Below, one piece after another: positions 1 to 7,497 of a stretch of DNA of 51,070 bases (positions are counted from its first letter, which is position 1; the number at the start of each line of letters is the position of its first letter). The notes under the pieces are model-generated. The model made no database searches. It worked only from the letters and a program-made list of their open reading frames with translations, and was not told where the DNA came from. The translations under genes and the position numbers were made by a program. The DNA is from Corynebacterium sputi DSM 45148 (lineage in GTDB: Bacteria > Actinomycetota > Actinomycetes > Mycobacteriales > Mycobacteriaceae): contig NZ_ATYV01000022.1 of assembly GCF_000427865.1 (NCBI RefSeq), positions 1 through 51,070 of the forward strand, in the 5' to 3' direction.

Positions 1-1
1 G

Positions 2-253
2 ATCAACAGCATTCGTAAGGGCCTACCGAAGGGGCTGGAAGAGCTCGCGCAACTGGGTCGGACATTGTGGCGTCGGCGTGAGGATGTCCTGGCGTACTTC
101 GATATCGGGGCGTCCAACGGTCCGGTCGAAGCCATCAACGGACGGCTCGAGCATCTACGCGGGATTGCTCTGGGGTTCAGGAATCTCAACCACTACATCT
201 TGCGGTCACTGATCCACTCCGGCCAGATACACAACCGGATCAACGCACTCTAA
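2..253 (+). CDS. ISL3-family transposase, C-terminal part
   Basis: The frame is open from base 2 to the TAA at 251-253, giving 83 residues of the C-terminus; the rest lies upstream of the window. The motif SNGPVEAINGRLEHLRG followed by GFRNLNHYILR is characteristic of the C-terminal end of the DDE catalytic domain of ISL3 transposases of corynebacteria. The E in PVEAINGRLE is probably the last acidic catalytic residue of the DDE triad; this is inferred from the family pattern. No frameshift is visible in the portion seen, so the element may be intact. Confidence 0.8.
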   Translation: MNSIRKGLPKGLEELAQLGRTLWRRREDVLAYFDIGASNGPVEAINGRLEHLRGIALGFRNLNHYILRSLIHSGQIHNRINAL

Positions 254-266
254 ATCGTGAAGAGCC
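254..266. repeat. Terminal inverted repeat (right end) of the IS
   Basis: Bases 254-266 read AATCGTGAAGAGCC to the tip (253-266 with the preceding A). The reverse complement GGCTCTTCACGATT has the GGCTCTTC tip typical of corynebacterial ISL3 elements. Similarity probably continues inwards into the 3' end of the transposase gene. Only one of the two ends is visible. Confidence 0.6.
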
Positions 267-269
267 CGT

Positions 270-1946
270 TTACCTAGCCATCGACCGCCCCGCCCTCATT
301 CCGGAGAAGACACAACCACCAAGGAATGTTCCCTCTAATGCGTTGTTGCCATGGACTCCACCGCCACCGAAGCCCGTGGCTTCGCCGCCGGCCCACAAGC
401 CGGTGACCGGAGTACCGTCCGATCCGATGACCTGACCGTCGAGGTTTGTTTCAATACCGCCGAGGGTCTTGCGGGTCAGAATTCGCAGGCGCACCGCGAT
501 CAGCGGCCCATTCTTCGGGTCGAGGATTTCGTGCGGAGCGACCGAACGGATCAGCTTGTCTCCGAAGAAGTTCCGAGTGACCCGCGTGTAATTGACCTGG
601 TAGTCTTTACCGAACTTGTTGGCAGTCTGAGCGTCCCGGGCTTCAATCTGCTTACGCAAGTGGTCCACGTCAATCTGGGGATTTTCCGGGGCGGACTGCG
701 TTGCAATGTCGTTCATTCCCGCGACCAAATCTTCGAGAGTGTCCGCGACGACCCAGTCCTCGCCGTTATCCATGAACTTCTGCACCGGACCTGGGACGCC
801 GGAGCGAACCTTGTCCACCAGTTTGCGCACCTCTTTATCGGTGAGGTCGGGGTTCTGCTCAGAGCCGGAGAACAGGAACTCCTTCGAGACGATTGACTCA
901 TCTAGAACAAACCACGAGTACGCATGTCCGGAAGCGAGAATCTCCTTCATGGTGTTGACCGTGTCCGCACCGGGAATCAGCGGTGGGCGCAGCCGGTCAC
1001 CGTGCGCGTCAAACCAGAGTGAAGAGGGCCCTGGGATGATGCGAATGCCGTGGTTCGGCCAGATCGGATCCCAGTTCTTCATGCCTTCGGTGTAGTGCCA
1101 CATCCGACCACGGTTGATAATGTTCGCGCCGGCATCTGCTGCAATGTCGATGCCGCGGCCGTCCACGTGCGCCGGCACACCGGTGACCACATCCTGCGGC
1201 ATGGGCCCGAGGTTCTCCTCCGGCCAATACCGGCGGATCGTGTCGAGGTTTCCTCCAACACCTCCCGTGGCGATCATGACCTTCGGCGCCCGGAACTCGA
1301 AGGAACCGACCGATTCACGAGGAGACTCCTTGCCACGCCCCAAATCCTCACACTCCACCAGTCGGGTTCCACGTACACCAGTCACAGCGCCATCTTCCAA
1401 GATGACCTCATCGACCTGGCAGCGGTGAGCAAACTCAACGCGGCCCTCTCGCTCTGCCTCCTCCACCGGCTCGATGAACACACGGACAACCTCTGGGCCG
1501 GTCCCCCACGTCAGATGAAAACGAGGGACCGAGTTGCCATGACCATCGGCTGTGCCGTCGCCACGCTCTGCCCAGCCGACCACCGGCACAAACCCCATGC
1601 CCAGGCTCCGCAAGTACTCCCGCTTCTCACCAGCAGCGAAGCGCAAATACGCCTCTGCCCACTTCTTCGGGTTCTCGTCCTGGTCCCCGTCGAACTTCGC
1701 CGAATCAAACCAGTCGCGCCGGGCCAATTCGAAGGAGTCTTTGACACCGAGGCGCCGCTGCTCTGGGGAATCAATCAAGAACATTCCACCCAAGGACCAG
1801 AACGCCTGACCGCCGCGGTTGTTCCGGTTTTCTTGATCCACGATCAAGACGGAGCTGCCAGCCTTCTGCGCCTCATAGGCCGCGACGAGTCCGGCCAATC
1901 CTGCTCCGACAACGATGATGTCCCACTGCTTATCCTGTGCACTCAT
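270..1946 (-). CDS. FAD-dependent dehydrogenase, KstD-like / fumarate-reductase fold
   Basis: This is a 558-aa cytosolic flavoprotein. The N-terminus holds the Rossmann FAD motif IIVVGAGLAGLVAAYEA at about residues 10-26, then RGGQAFWSLGGMF. The C-terminus has GLWAGGEATGFGGGGVHGNNALEGTFLGG, the second FAD-contact region of the 3-ketosteroid dehydrogenase / fumarate reductase family (written here as two adjoining motifs, GLWAGGEATGFGGGG and VHGNNALEGTFLGG). The length matches the mycobacterial Rv0785-type FAD-binding dehydrogenases, whose substrate is not settled. A steroid substrate is only a possibility, as no steroid genes are nearby. The stop codon lies 3 bp from the IS end, so the native C-terminus may have been altered. 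No Shine-Dalgarno is seen, but a TACTAT box six bases before the ATG suggests a leaderless mRNA. Confidence 0.85.
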   Translation of the reverse strand: MSAQDKQWDIIVVGAGLAGLVAAYEAQKAGSSVLIVDQENRNNRGGQAFWSLGGMFLIDSPEQRRLGVKDSFELARRDWFDSAKFDGDQDENPKKWAEAYLRFAAGEKREYLRSLGMGFVPVVGWAERGDGTADGHGNSVPRFHLTWGTGPEVVRVFIEPVEEAEREGRVEFAHRCQVDEVILEDGAVTGVRGTRLVECEDLGRGKESPRESVGSFEFRAPKVMIATGGVGGNLDTIRRYWPEENLGPMPQDVVTGVPAHVDGRGIDIAADAGANIINRGRMWHYTEGMKNWDPIWPNHGIRIIPGPSSLWFDAHGDRLRPPLIPGADTVNTMKEILASGHAYSWFVLDESIVSKEFLFSGSEQNPDLTDKEVRKLVDKVRSGVPGPVQKFMDNGEDWVVADTLEDLVAGMNDIATQSAPENPQIDVDHLRKQIEARDAQTANKFGKDYQVNYTRVTRNFFGDKLIRSVAPHEILDPKNGPLIAVRLRILTRKTLGGIETNLDGQVIGSDGTPVTGLWAGGEATGFGGGGVHGNNALEGTFLGGCVFSGMRAGRSMAR

Positions 1947-1952
1947 GTGGCA

Positions 1953-1958
1953 ATAGTA
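1953..1958 (-). promoter_or_regulatory. Putative -10 box of a leaderless promoter for the FAD dehydrogenase
   Basis: On the minus strand TACTAT (TANNNT) is separated from the ATG at 1946 by six bases. Transcription would therefore start at or next to the A of the start codon. No ribosome-binding site lies in those six bases. No convincing -35 element was found. Confidence 0.45.
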
Positions 1959-2019
1959 CCGGCACCGGAACTACAGATGCTGACAATTCAACCGATTAAT
2001 TCTGGTATAAAAATAGCGC

Positions 2020-3333
2020 TTAACGACGCCTTCTCGGCCGCACCATACAGATCTGCACCATATCCAACCTGCCTGTCTCTGCCAGGGCCTGCTGCAATCC
2101 CAATCGGTAGTTCCACAGCCTCCGGTACACACGGTCATATCCAAGACCTGCTGCCTGTCGGCTGTTCGCCTCAAACTGGTCACGCCACATTTCCAGAGTC
2201 TTCGCGTAATGCTCCGGAAAGTGCGTCGCCGCAACGATTCGCAGGCCAGTCTCTTTTTCCACTGCGGTCTGGAATTCCGTGAGAGTCGGAAAAGACAAGG
2301 ACGGCCAGACATACGACCTATCCAGGTCCAAGGCATGACGGGCTGAGTCGCCGAACGACCCAGTCGCGAGCGCCATCTGCACCACGATCGTGCCGCGGTC
2401 AGCGATGATCCGCTCTGCTCCTCGCAGCCACGCCACAAGCCCGGGCATTCCGAGTGTTTCCAGTCGCTCTACGCAGAAAATTGCGTCATACCTGCCAGGG
2501 AACGACATAGGTCCAGGTACCGGGTCACGCGAGCGCAGCACGCGCACAGCCCCGGATAGGTCTGCGGCCTTCGCCCTTTCGGTTACCGAGGCTGCAGAGT
2601 CCTCAGAACCGGCCAAGACGTCAGCGGCTGCCCCTGCCTCGGCAGCGGCGAGCGCAACGGCGCCTCCGGCTGCCGGCCATTCGAGCACCCGCGAGCCGGT
2701 GCGGACCCGCCCTGCGTGGAGCATCCGGGAAATACGACGCCGCTGCGCTGCCGCAAGATCGGACCGCCGAGGATCCACCGGAGCAGTCACACGCGTGACG
2801 TCCACTGGGAACGATGGGGGAAGTCCGTGCTTGCCCGCCCCCGGAATCCGGGACGGCATCTCCTCACGGACCGTGGTCGCAATTCCAGAGCCGAACAATG
2901 CAGAACCGGCCGCTTGTCCAGGTCCCGCGTACAAACTCAGCAGCGATGAGGGCAGTTCACCGCCCTTGAGCGGTTCAACCTGTGGGGGCTTGGTCCTGCC
3001 AAGAGCCCGCATCACCTTCACGGACCTGCCCGCGGAGCCAACTTCCAATCCGGTCTCAAGCAACGAAGACAGCGTCGACACCAAGTCCGCCGAATCCCAC
3101 TCGTCGGCCAAATACCCTTCGCCAAAGCCAAGCCAGTCCGACTCAGCGATGCGCGCGAAGGTCGTGTCATCGTGAATCTTGAGGTCTTCCCCGACCTGTA
3201 ACCCAGCTGCGTCACACGCCCGTCCGAAGGATCTACGGGCCAAACGTCCACCCGCTTCTGCGATTCGACCTGCCGGGGTGCGAGCCACCCCAGGCCATCG
3301 TTCCGCGTCAACGGACTGTCGGTCCGGACCCAT
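2020..3333 (-). CDS. ufaA: Divergent cyclopropane-fatty-acyl-phospholipid synthase-like protein
   Basis: The 437-aa product has the architecture of the CFA / mycolic acid methyltransferase family. The N-terminal part contains FGEGYLADEWDSADL and the C-terminal part contains HYAKTLEMWRDQF and GRLDMVQICMVRP, all recognisable family segments. The central SAM-binding region is abnormal: the usual VLDIGCGWGG loop is here VLEWPAAGGAVA, without the family cysteine and with only part of the glycine-rich turn. The position of the usual YIFPGG motif reads YVWPSLSFP. Catalytic activity is therefore doubtful. The start at ATG 3333 is chosen because AAGGAGG lies five bases upstream; a TTG at 3357 is the other option. 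In C. glutamicum a ufaA gene also lies beside ndh, which supports the symbol. Confidence 0.7.
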   Translation of the reverse strand: MGPDRQSVDAERWPGVARTPAGRIAEAGGRLARRSFGRACDAAGLQVGEDLKIHDDTTFARIAESDWLGFGEGYLADEWDSADLVSTLSSLLETGLEVGSAGRSVKVMRALGRTKPPQVEPLKGGELPSSLLSLYAGPGQAAGSALFGSGIATTVREEMPSRIPGAGKHGLPPSFPVDVTRVTAPVDPRRSDLAAAQRRRISRMLHAGRVRTGSRVLEWPAAGGAVALAAAEAGAAADVLAGSEDSAASVTERAKAADLSGAVRVLRSRDPVPGPMSFPGRYDAIFCVERLETLGMPGLVAWLRGAERIIADRGTIVVQMALATGSFGDSARHALDLDRSYVWPSLSFPTLTEFQTAVEKETGLRIVAATHFPEHYAKTLEMWRDQFEANSRQAAGLGYDRVYRRLWNYRLGLQQALAETGRLDMVQICMVRPRRRR

Positions 3334-3404
3334 CCGCGCCTCCTTCGGCTTCGTCAACTACCTCTCCTGAGGTATGAACGGTACCCGTACCGGACCTACG
3401 ATGG

Positions 3405-3435
3405 TTGACATGTCGGCATGGGTCTATCATGTCGA
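3405..3435. promoter_or_regulatory. Inverted repeat in the ufaA-ndh divergent promoter region
   Basis: TTGACATG at 3405-3412 is mirrored by CATGTCGAA at 3428-3436, an inverted repeat with one bulged base and centre-to-centre spacing of about two helical turns. The left arm contains a TTGACA hexamer (3405-3410), and TATCAT (3425-3430) could serve as a -10 box, although the 14-bp spacer is short. The arrangement would suit a dimeric regulator acting on ndh. The regulator is not identified. Confidence 0.35.
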
Positions 3436-3505
3436 AAGTAGGAATTGCCGTGTGGAGCCTCAAGCGCCCTGCATGACAGCACATACAATCCCACTAGGAG
3501 AGAGC

Positions 3506-4918
3506 ATGACCATGACGCCGTATCGGCCCCAGACCGGACGCCCGCACGTCGTCATCGTTGGTGCAGGTTTCGGTGGCCTTTTTGCCGCTCAGAAGCTGGC
3601 CAAGGCCAACGTCGACATCACACTCATCGATCGCACCAACCATCACCTGTTCCAGCCTCTGCTGTACCAGGTAGCCACCGGTATTCTGTCGTCCGGCGAG
3701 ATCGCCCCGCCGACCCGTCAGATCTTCGACAACCAGCCCAACGTTCGCGTGGTCAAGGGTGATGTCACTGACATCAACACCGGTGACCAGACCGTGACCT
3801 CCGAGCTCGGAGACACCACGACGGTCTGGAAGTACGACCACCTCATGCTCGCAGCCGGCGCTGGCCAGTCGTACTTCGGCAATGACCACTTCGCCGAGTT
3901 CGCTCCGGGCATGAAGACCATTGATGACGCCCTGGAGATCCGCGCCCGCATCATCGGCGCCTTCGAGCGCGCCGAGCTCACCGACGACCCGGTGGAGCGC
4001 GAGCGCCTGCTGACCTTCGTCGTCGTCGGCGCAGGCCCGACCGGTGTGGAGCTCGCAGGCCAGTTGGCGGAACTCGCCAACCGCACCCTGCGGTCCTCCT
4101 TCCGCTCCTTCAACCCGCACTCGGTGAAGGTTGTTCTGCTCGACGGTGCTCCGCAGGTGCTGCCGCCGTTCGGAAAGCGTCTGGGCCGCAACGCTCAGAA
4201 GACCCTGGAGAAGCTTGGTGTCGAGGTTCGACTGAACTCGATCGTCACCGACGTGGACGACCGCGGCGTCACGTTCAAGAACATGAACGACGACTCCGTT
4301 GAAACCATCCCGTCCTTCTGCAAGATCTGGTCTGCCGGCGTTGCTGCGTCGCCGTTGGGCAAGATGGTTGCCGAGCAGGTCGACGTTGAGTTCGACCGCG
4401 CAGGCCGCGTCGTTGTCAACGACGACCTGTCCGTTGGCGAGCTCGACAACGTCTTCGTCATTGGCGACATGATGGCCTACAAGGGTCTGCCGGGCGTTGC
4501 TCAGGTTGCGATCCAGGGTGGTCAGTTCGTCGCTGACAACATCGCCGCCGAGGCCGAAGGTCGCGACAAGTCCGAGCGCGGACAGTTCGAGTACTTCGAC
4601 AAGGGTTCAATGGCGACCATTTCGCGGTTCTCCGCTGTGGCCAAGATCGACAAGATCGAGTTCACCGGCTTCATCGGCTGGATCATGTGGCTGGCCGTGC
4701 ACCTGATGTTCATGGTTGGTTTCCGCAACCGCCTGGTCTCCGCCTTCAGCTGGGGCCTGAACGTCTTGACCCGCAACCGTTGGCAGCTCACTGCCACCCG
4801 TCAGCAGCTCTACGCGCGCAACGCGATCGACCTGCTGGAGGAGCTCAGCGAGGACAAGGAACTGCCGATGGCAGTGCGTGACACGCACCGAGTCAAGCAG
4901 ATCACCAAAAAGGCCTAA
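3506..4918 (+). CDS. ndh: Type II NADH dehydrogenase (NDH-2)
   Basis: This is a 470-aa membrane-associated flavoprotein that passes electrons from NADH to menaquinone without pumping protons. The FAD motif VVIVGAGFGGLFAAQKL lies at residues 14-30 and the NADH motif FVVVGAGPTGVELAGQLAE follows around residue 170. FVIGDMMAYKGLPGVAQVAIQ is the second FAD-contact segment, and the C-terminus has the hydrophobic amphipathic anchor around FIGWIMWLAVHLMFMVGF. Length and motifs match corynebacterial Ndh. The start at 3506 is supported by AGGAGAG six bases upstream; the open frame extends further 5' to 3374 but that part lacks family similarity. A strong terminator follows at 4971-5006. Confidence 0.95.
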   Translation: MTMTPYRPQTGRPHVVIVGAGFGGLFAAQKLAKANVDITLIDRTNHHLFQPLLYQVATGILSSGEIAPPTRQIFDNQPNVRVVKGDVTDINTGDQTVTSELGDTTTVWKYDHLMLAAGAGQSYFGNDHFAEFAPGMKTIDDALEIRARIIGAFERAELTDDPVERERLLTFVVVGAGPTGVELAGQLAELANRTLRSSFRSFNPHSVKVVLLDGAPQVLPPFGKRLGRNAQKTLEKLGVEVRLNSIVTDVDDRGVTFKNMNDDSVETIPSFCKIWSAGVAASPLGKMVAEQVDVEFDRAGRVVVNDDLSVGELDNVFVIGDMMAYKGLPGVAQVAIQGGQFVADNIAAEAEGRDKSERGQFEYFDKGSMATISRFSAVAKIDKIEFTGFIGWIMWLAVHLMFMVGFRNRLVSAFSWGLNVLTRNRWQLTATRQQLYARNAIDLLEELSEDKELPMAVRDTHRVKQITKKA

Positions 4919-4970
4919 TCCTTTTTGAGAGTGGTGCTTCGCGCGACAAAAGCTATCACTGTACTCTGAG

Positions 4971-5006
4971 AAACGCCCGCAACGACTTTGGTCGTAGCGG
5001 GCGTTT
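4971..5006 (+). terminator. Rho-independent terminator of ndh
   Basis: AAACGCCCGC (4971-4980) pairs perfectly with GCGGGCGTTT (4997-5006). The stem continues with AACGAC/GTCGTA, which has one mismatch, around a four-base loop, and ends in a short T run. It lies between ndh and the start of the ABC transporter gene. Confidence 0.85.
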
Positions 5007-5029
5007 TCTGACAGTGAAAGGACTACTGC

Positions 5030-6859
5030 GTGACCACCCCTCAGACAACTGCGGCTCCAGAGCCGACCTTGTCCGGTTCCGGAAACGACGACAAAGCGTC
5101 CTCGTCCCCGCGGCTCCCGCTGCGTACCGGCTTGAAGATCCTCCTTGACCATCTGCGCAATGCCAAACTCGTGTTGGGCGTAGTGGTCCTCCTGTCTATT
5201 CTCGACGCTGCTGCGTCGCTGGCCCAGCCTTTGCTGGTCAACCAGGTGATCACCGCAGTGGGCGACGGCTCCACCATCCGGCCATTCGTGATGACCATGG
5301 TCGGTTTGCTTTTCCTGCAGGCAGTCCTGGGCATCACCAAGCAGTACATGCTCGGTCGGACTGCAGAGGGAATGGTTCGCCGAATCAGGTACAGCCTGGT
5401 CGGCAGCCTCCTGAGGCTTCCAGTCTCTGCGTACGGCAGGCTTCGTACCGGTGACTTGGTCTCTCGCGTCAACTCCGACACCACTTTGGTGCGAGTTGCA
5501 CTGACCGGCGGCATCGTGGATGCAGCAGGCGGAATGCTGGTTCTGTTCGGGTCCGCCTTCGCCATGATTTACCTCGACCCAATGCTCTTCCTCGTCGCCT
5601 TCGGCGTGCTGGCAGTCTCGTTCATCGTCGTCATCGTCGCTTCCAGCCGCATTCAGGCCTTGTCGAAGAAGGCCCAGGAGTCCACCGGTCGAATGGGCGC
5701 CGGCACTGAACGTGCGCTCTCTGCGATCCGTACCATCCGTGCATCCGGCGCCACCGACGCCGAAGAGAAGGCACTGCAGAATCACGCTGACAACGCCTGG
5801 CGGGCTTCGGTTGGCCAGGTCAAGGTTGCTGCGATGCTGTACCCGGTCGGAGGTCTCTCCATCCAGGTCGCATTCCTCGCGGTTCTTGGCTTTGGTGGTG
5901 CTCGTGTCGCTTCCGGAGCGCTCTCGGTGGCCGATCTCGTCGCATTCCTGATGTTCCTGTTCATGATGATGATGCCGATCGGTCAGATGTTTGGCGCCAT
6001 CACCACGATTGCGCAGGCGCTCGGTGCGCTGGGTCGCATCAATGAGGTGCTCATTGAGCCATCCGAGACGGACTCTGACTCCCCCGTTACCTCAGCAAAT
6101 CCGGACCTGTCTGGCTCGTTTGGCGCGGCCCCGGCCGTTCAGTTCCGCGACGTGTACTTCAGCCAGGAAGAAGACGGCAACGATGTCCTCACCGGCATGA
6201 GCTTTACAGCCGATGCTGGCACGACGACAGCTCTTGTCGGACCGTCAGGTGCCGGTAAATCTACCGTTTTGGCGATGATCGAACGTTTCCACGACCCCTC
6301 CAGCGGCACTGTCAGCGTTGGCGGCGTGGACATCCGAGACCTAGACCGCAACGTCCTTCGGTCAGCTATCGGATACGTGGAACAGGCCAGCCCAGCACTG
6401 GCCGGCACGATCCGCAGCAACCTCACCCTTGGCCACCCGAGTGCGACTGAGGAAGATTGCCGTCGAGTCCTCGCGGACGTAAACCTGCTCGAGCGCGTCG
6501 AATCTCATGAGAATGGGCTCGACTCGGTCATCGGCGACCATGGCATCGGACTCTCCGGTGGAGAACGCCAGCGCCTGGCAATCGCCAGGACGCTGCTGTC
6601 GGACCGGCCACTTCTGCTTCTCGACGAGCCCACCGCTTCACTGGACTCACGCAATGAACGCGCCATGCAGCAGGCCATCGAGACGGTCTCCCGCCGTCGT
6701 TCGGTCATCATCGTCGCCCACCGTTTGGCAACAGTGGCCAATGCGGACCGGATCGTAGTCGTGGACGGTGGCCGGGTTCAGGCTGTCGGAACGCACTCCG
6801 AACTTATGCGCGAGTCCGAGCTGTACCAGGACCTGGCCCGCGACCAGCTCTTGTCCTGA
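5030..6859 (+). CDS. ABC exporter half-transporter (permease-ATPase fusion)
   Basis: The 609-aa protein fuses an ABC exporter membrane domain (about residues 30-320, six hydrophobic segments) to an ATPase domain (about 370-600). Visible ATPase motifs are Walker A GPSGAGKST, the Q-loop region IGYVEQ, signature LSGGERQRLAIAR, Walker B LLLLDEPTASLD and the H-loop IIVAHRLATV. This is the MsbA/LmrA-like multidrug or lipid exporter layout, which works as a dimer. No second half-transporter is adjacent, so a homodimer is likely. The start is GTG, with GAAAGGA nine bases upstream. It ends only three bases from the convergent thioesterase gene. The substrate cannot be read from the sequence. Confidence 0.9.
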   Translation: MTTPQTTAAPEPTLSGSGNDDKASSSPRLPLRTGLKILLDHLRNAKLVLGVVVLLSILDAAASLAQPLLVNQVITAVGDGSTIRPFVMTMVGLLFLQAVLGITKQYMLGRTAEGMVRRIRYSLVGSLLRLPVSAYGRLRTGDLVSRVNSDTTLVRVALTGGIVDAAGGMLVLFGSAFAMIYLDPMLFLVAFGVLAVSFIVVIVASSRIQALSKKAQESTGRMGAGTERALSAIRTIRASGATDAEEKALQNHADNAWRASVGQVKVAAMLYPVGGLSIQVAFLAVLGFGGARVASGALSVADLVAFLMFLFMMMMPIGQMFGAITTIAQALGALGRINEVLIEPSETDSDSPVTSANPDLSGSFGAAPAVQFRDVYFSQEEDGNDVLTGMSFTADAGTTTALVGPSGAGKSTVLAMIERFHDPSSGTVSVGGVDIRDLDRNVLRSAIGYVEQASPALAGTIRSNLTLGHPSATEEDCRRVLADVNLLERVESHENGLDSVIGDHGIGLSGGERQRLAIARTLLSDRPLLLLDEPTASLDSRNERAMQQAIETVSRRRSVIIVAHRLATVANADRIVVVDGGRVQAVGTHSELMRESELYQDLARDQLLS

Positions 6860-6862
6860 CCC

Positions 6863-7372
6863 CTACTTCGGCAAGACTGCGAGCCTGAGATTCGTACGGG
6901 CCAGCAGCTTGCCTTCGCCATTTTCGTGCCGGATCTCCCACACCTGGGAGGTCCGGCCGATGTGTACCGGCTCCGCCGTCGAGATGATCGTGTCTCCGGC
7001 TTTGCCCGGACGGAAGAAGTCGGTGCTGTTATTCGCGCCCACTACTGGCCGGTCTGTTCCCGCTGCGATGAATCCTGCAATGGAGCCGGCGGTCTCACCC
7101 AGCACCGCAAAGACGCCGCCATTAACCAGCCCTGCAGGCTGGAGGTGACGCGGATCCGCCGTCATGATGAGAGAGACCTTCTTCGGCCCAACCGACTGGT
7201 ATCGAACTCCCATAAGCGCCTCAAGACCCAGCGGAATCGGCTGGTCCGCGGCGCTTTCAAAGAAACCGTTGCCGAGGTCGATCTCTTCCGGGGTCAGTTC
7301 TCGATCCTTCGCTGCGGCCATCAGATCCTGGTAGGTGGCCTTGCGGTCAGACGTGCTGGTTTTTTCAGTCAT
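6863..7372 (-). CDS. PaaI/YbgC-like hotdog thioesterase
   Basis: This is a 169-aa single hotdog-fold protein. The motif HLQPAGLVNGGVFAVLGETAGS at about residues 76-97 is the helix-strand signature of the PaaI thioesterase family, with G-x-V/L-x-G-G and a catalytic-type glutamate in LGETAG (described in parts: HLQPAGLVNGG then VFAVLGETAGS). The N-terminal 40 residues are family-specific and polar. The predicted role is hydrolysis of an acyl-CoA in the cytosol; the acyl group is unknown. A GGAGAC ribosome-binding site precedes the ATG. It is divergent from gnd, a neighbourhood also seen in C. glutamicum. Confidence 0.85.
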   Translation of the reverse strand: MTEKTSTSDRKATYQDLMAAAKDRELTPEEIDLGNGFFESAADQPIPLGLEALMGVRYQSVGPKKVSLIMTADPRHLQPAGLVNGGVFAVLGETAGSIAGFIAAGTDRPVVGANNSTDFFRPGKAGDTIISTAEPVHIGRTSQVWEIRHENGEGKLLARTNLRLAVLPK

Positions 7373-7404
7373 GTTGTCTCCGTCTCCTCGTTGATGTTGC
7401 CCAG

Positions 7405-7410
7405 ATCATA
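7405..7410 (-). promoter_or_regulatory. Putative -10 box for the thioesterase gene
   Basis: TATGAT on the minus strand, followed by a leader of about 30 bases carrying GAGGAGACGGAGA before the ATG at 7372. No clear -35 element was found. Confidence 0.35.
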
Positions 7411-7483
7411 ACCATTTGTGCACGGTGGTATCCCGGAAATGTCGTCGGCAGGCGGCGGTCTCTGCAGAAGCTGGTGGAAGCGG

Positions 7484-7489
7484 TAGAAT
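7484..7489 (+). promoter_or_regulatory. Putative -10 box of a leaderless gnd promoter
   Basis: TAGAAT lies eight bases before the ATG at 7498, preceded by G-rich sequence. The spacing puts the transcription start at or within a base or two of the start codon. No ribosome-binding site separates box and start codon. Confidence 0.5.
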
Positions 7490-7497
7490 CGGACACC

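Larger units (their letters stand above)
1..266 (+). mobile_element. Right end of an ISL3-family insertion sequence
   Basis: The window opens inside a transposase frame that closes at 251-253, followed by a terminal sequence whose reverse complement begins GGCTCTTCACGATTT. That resembles the ends of ISL3-type elements of corynebacteria, which start GGCTCTTC. The inner part of the repeat overlaps the last transposase codons, as is usual in this family. The outer tip is placed at 266, so only 3 bp separate it from the stop codon of the next gene. The left end lies outside the window, so the target duplication cannot be checked. Confidence 0.7.

Noticed and set aside
1050..2282. 410-aa plus-strand frame across the FAD dehydrogenase and ufaA 3' end
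   Set aside because: It crosses two real minus-strand genes and shows no domain.
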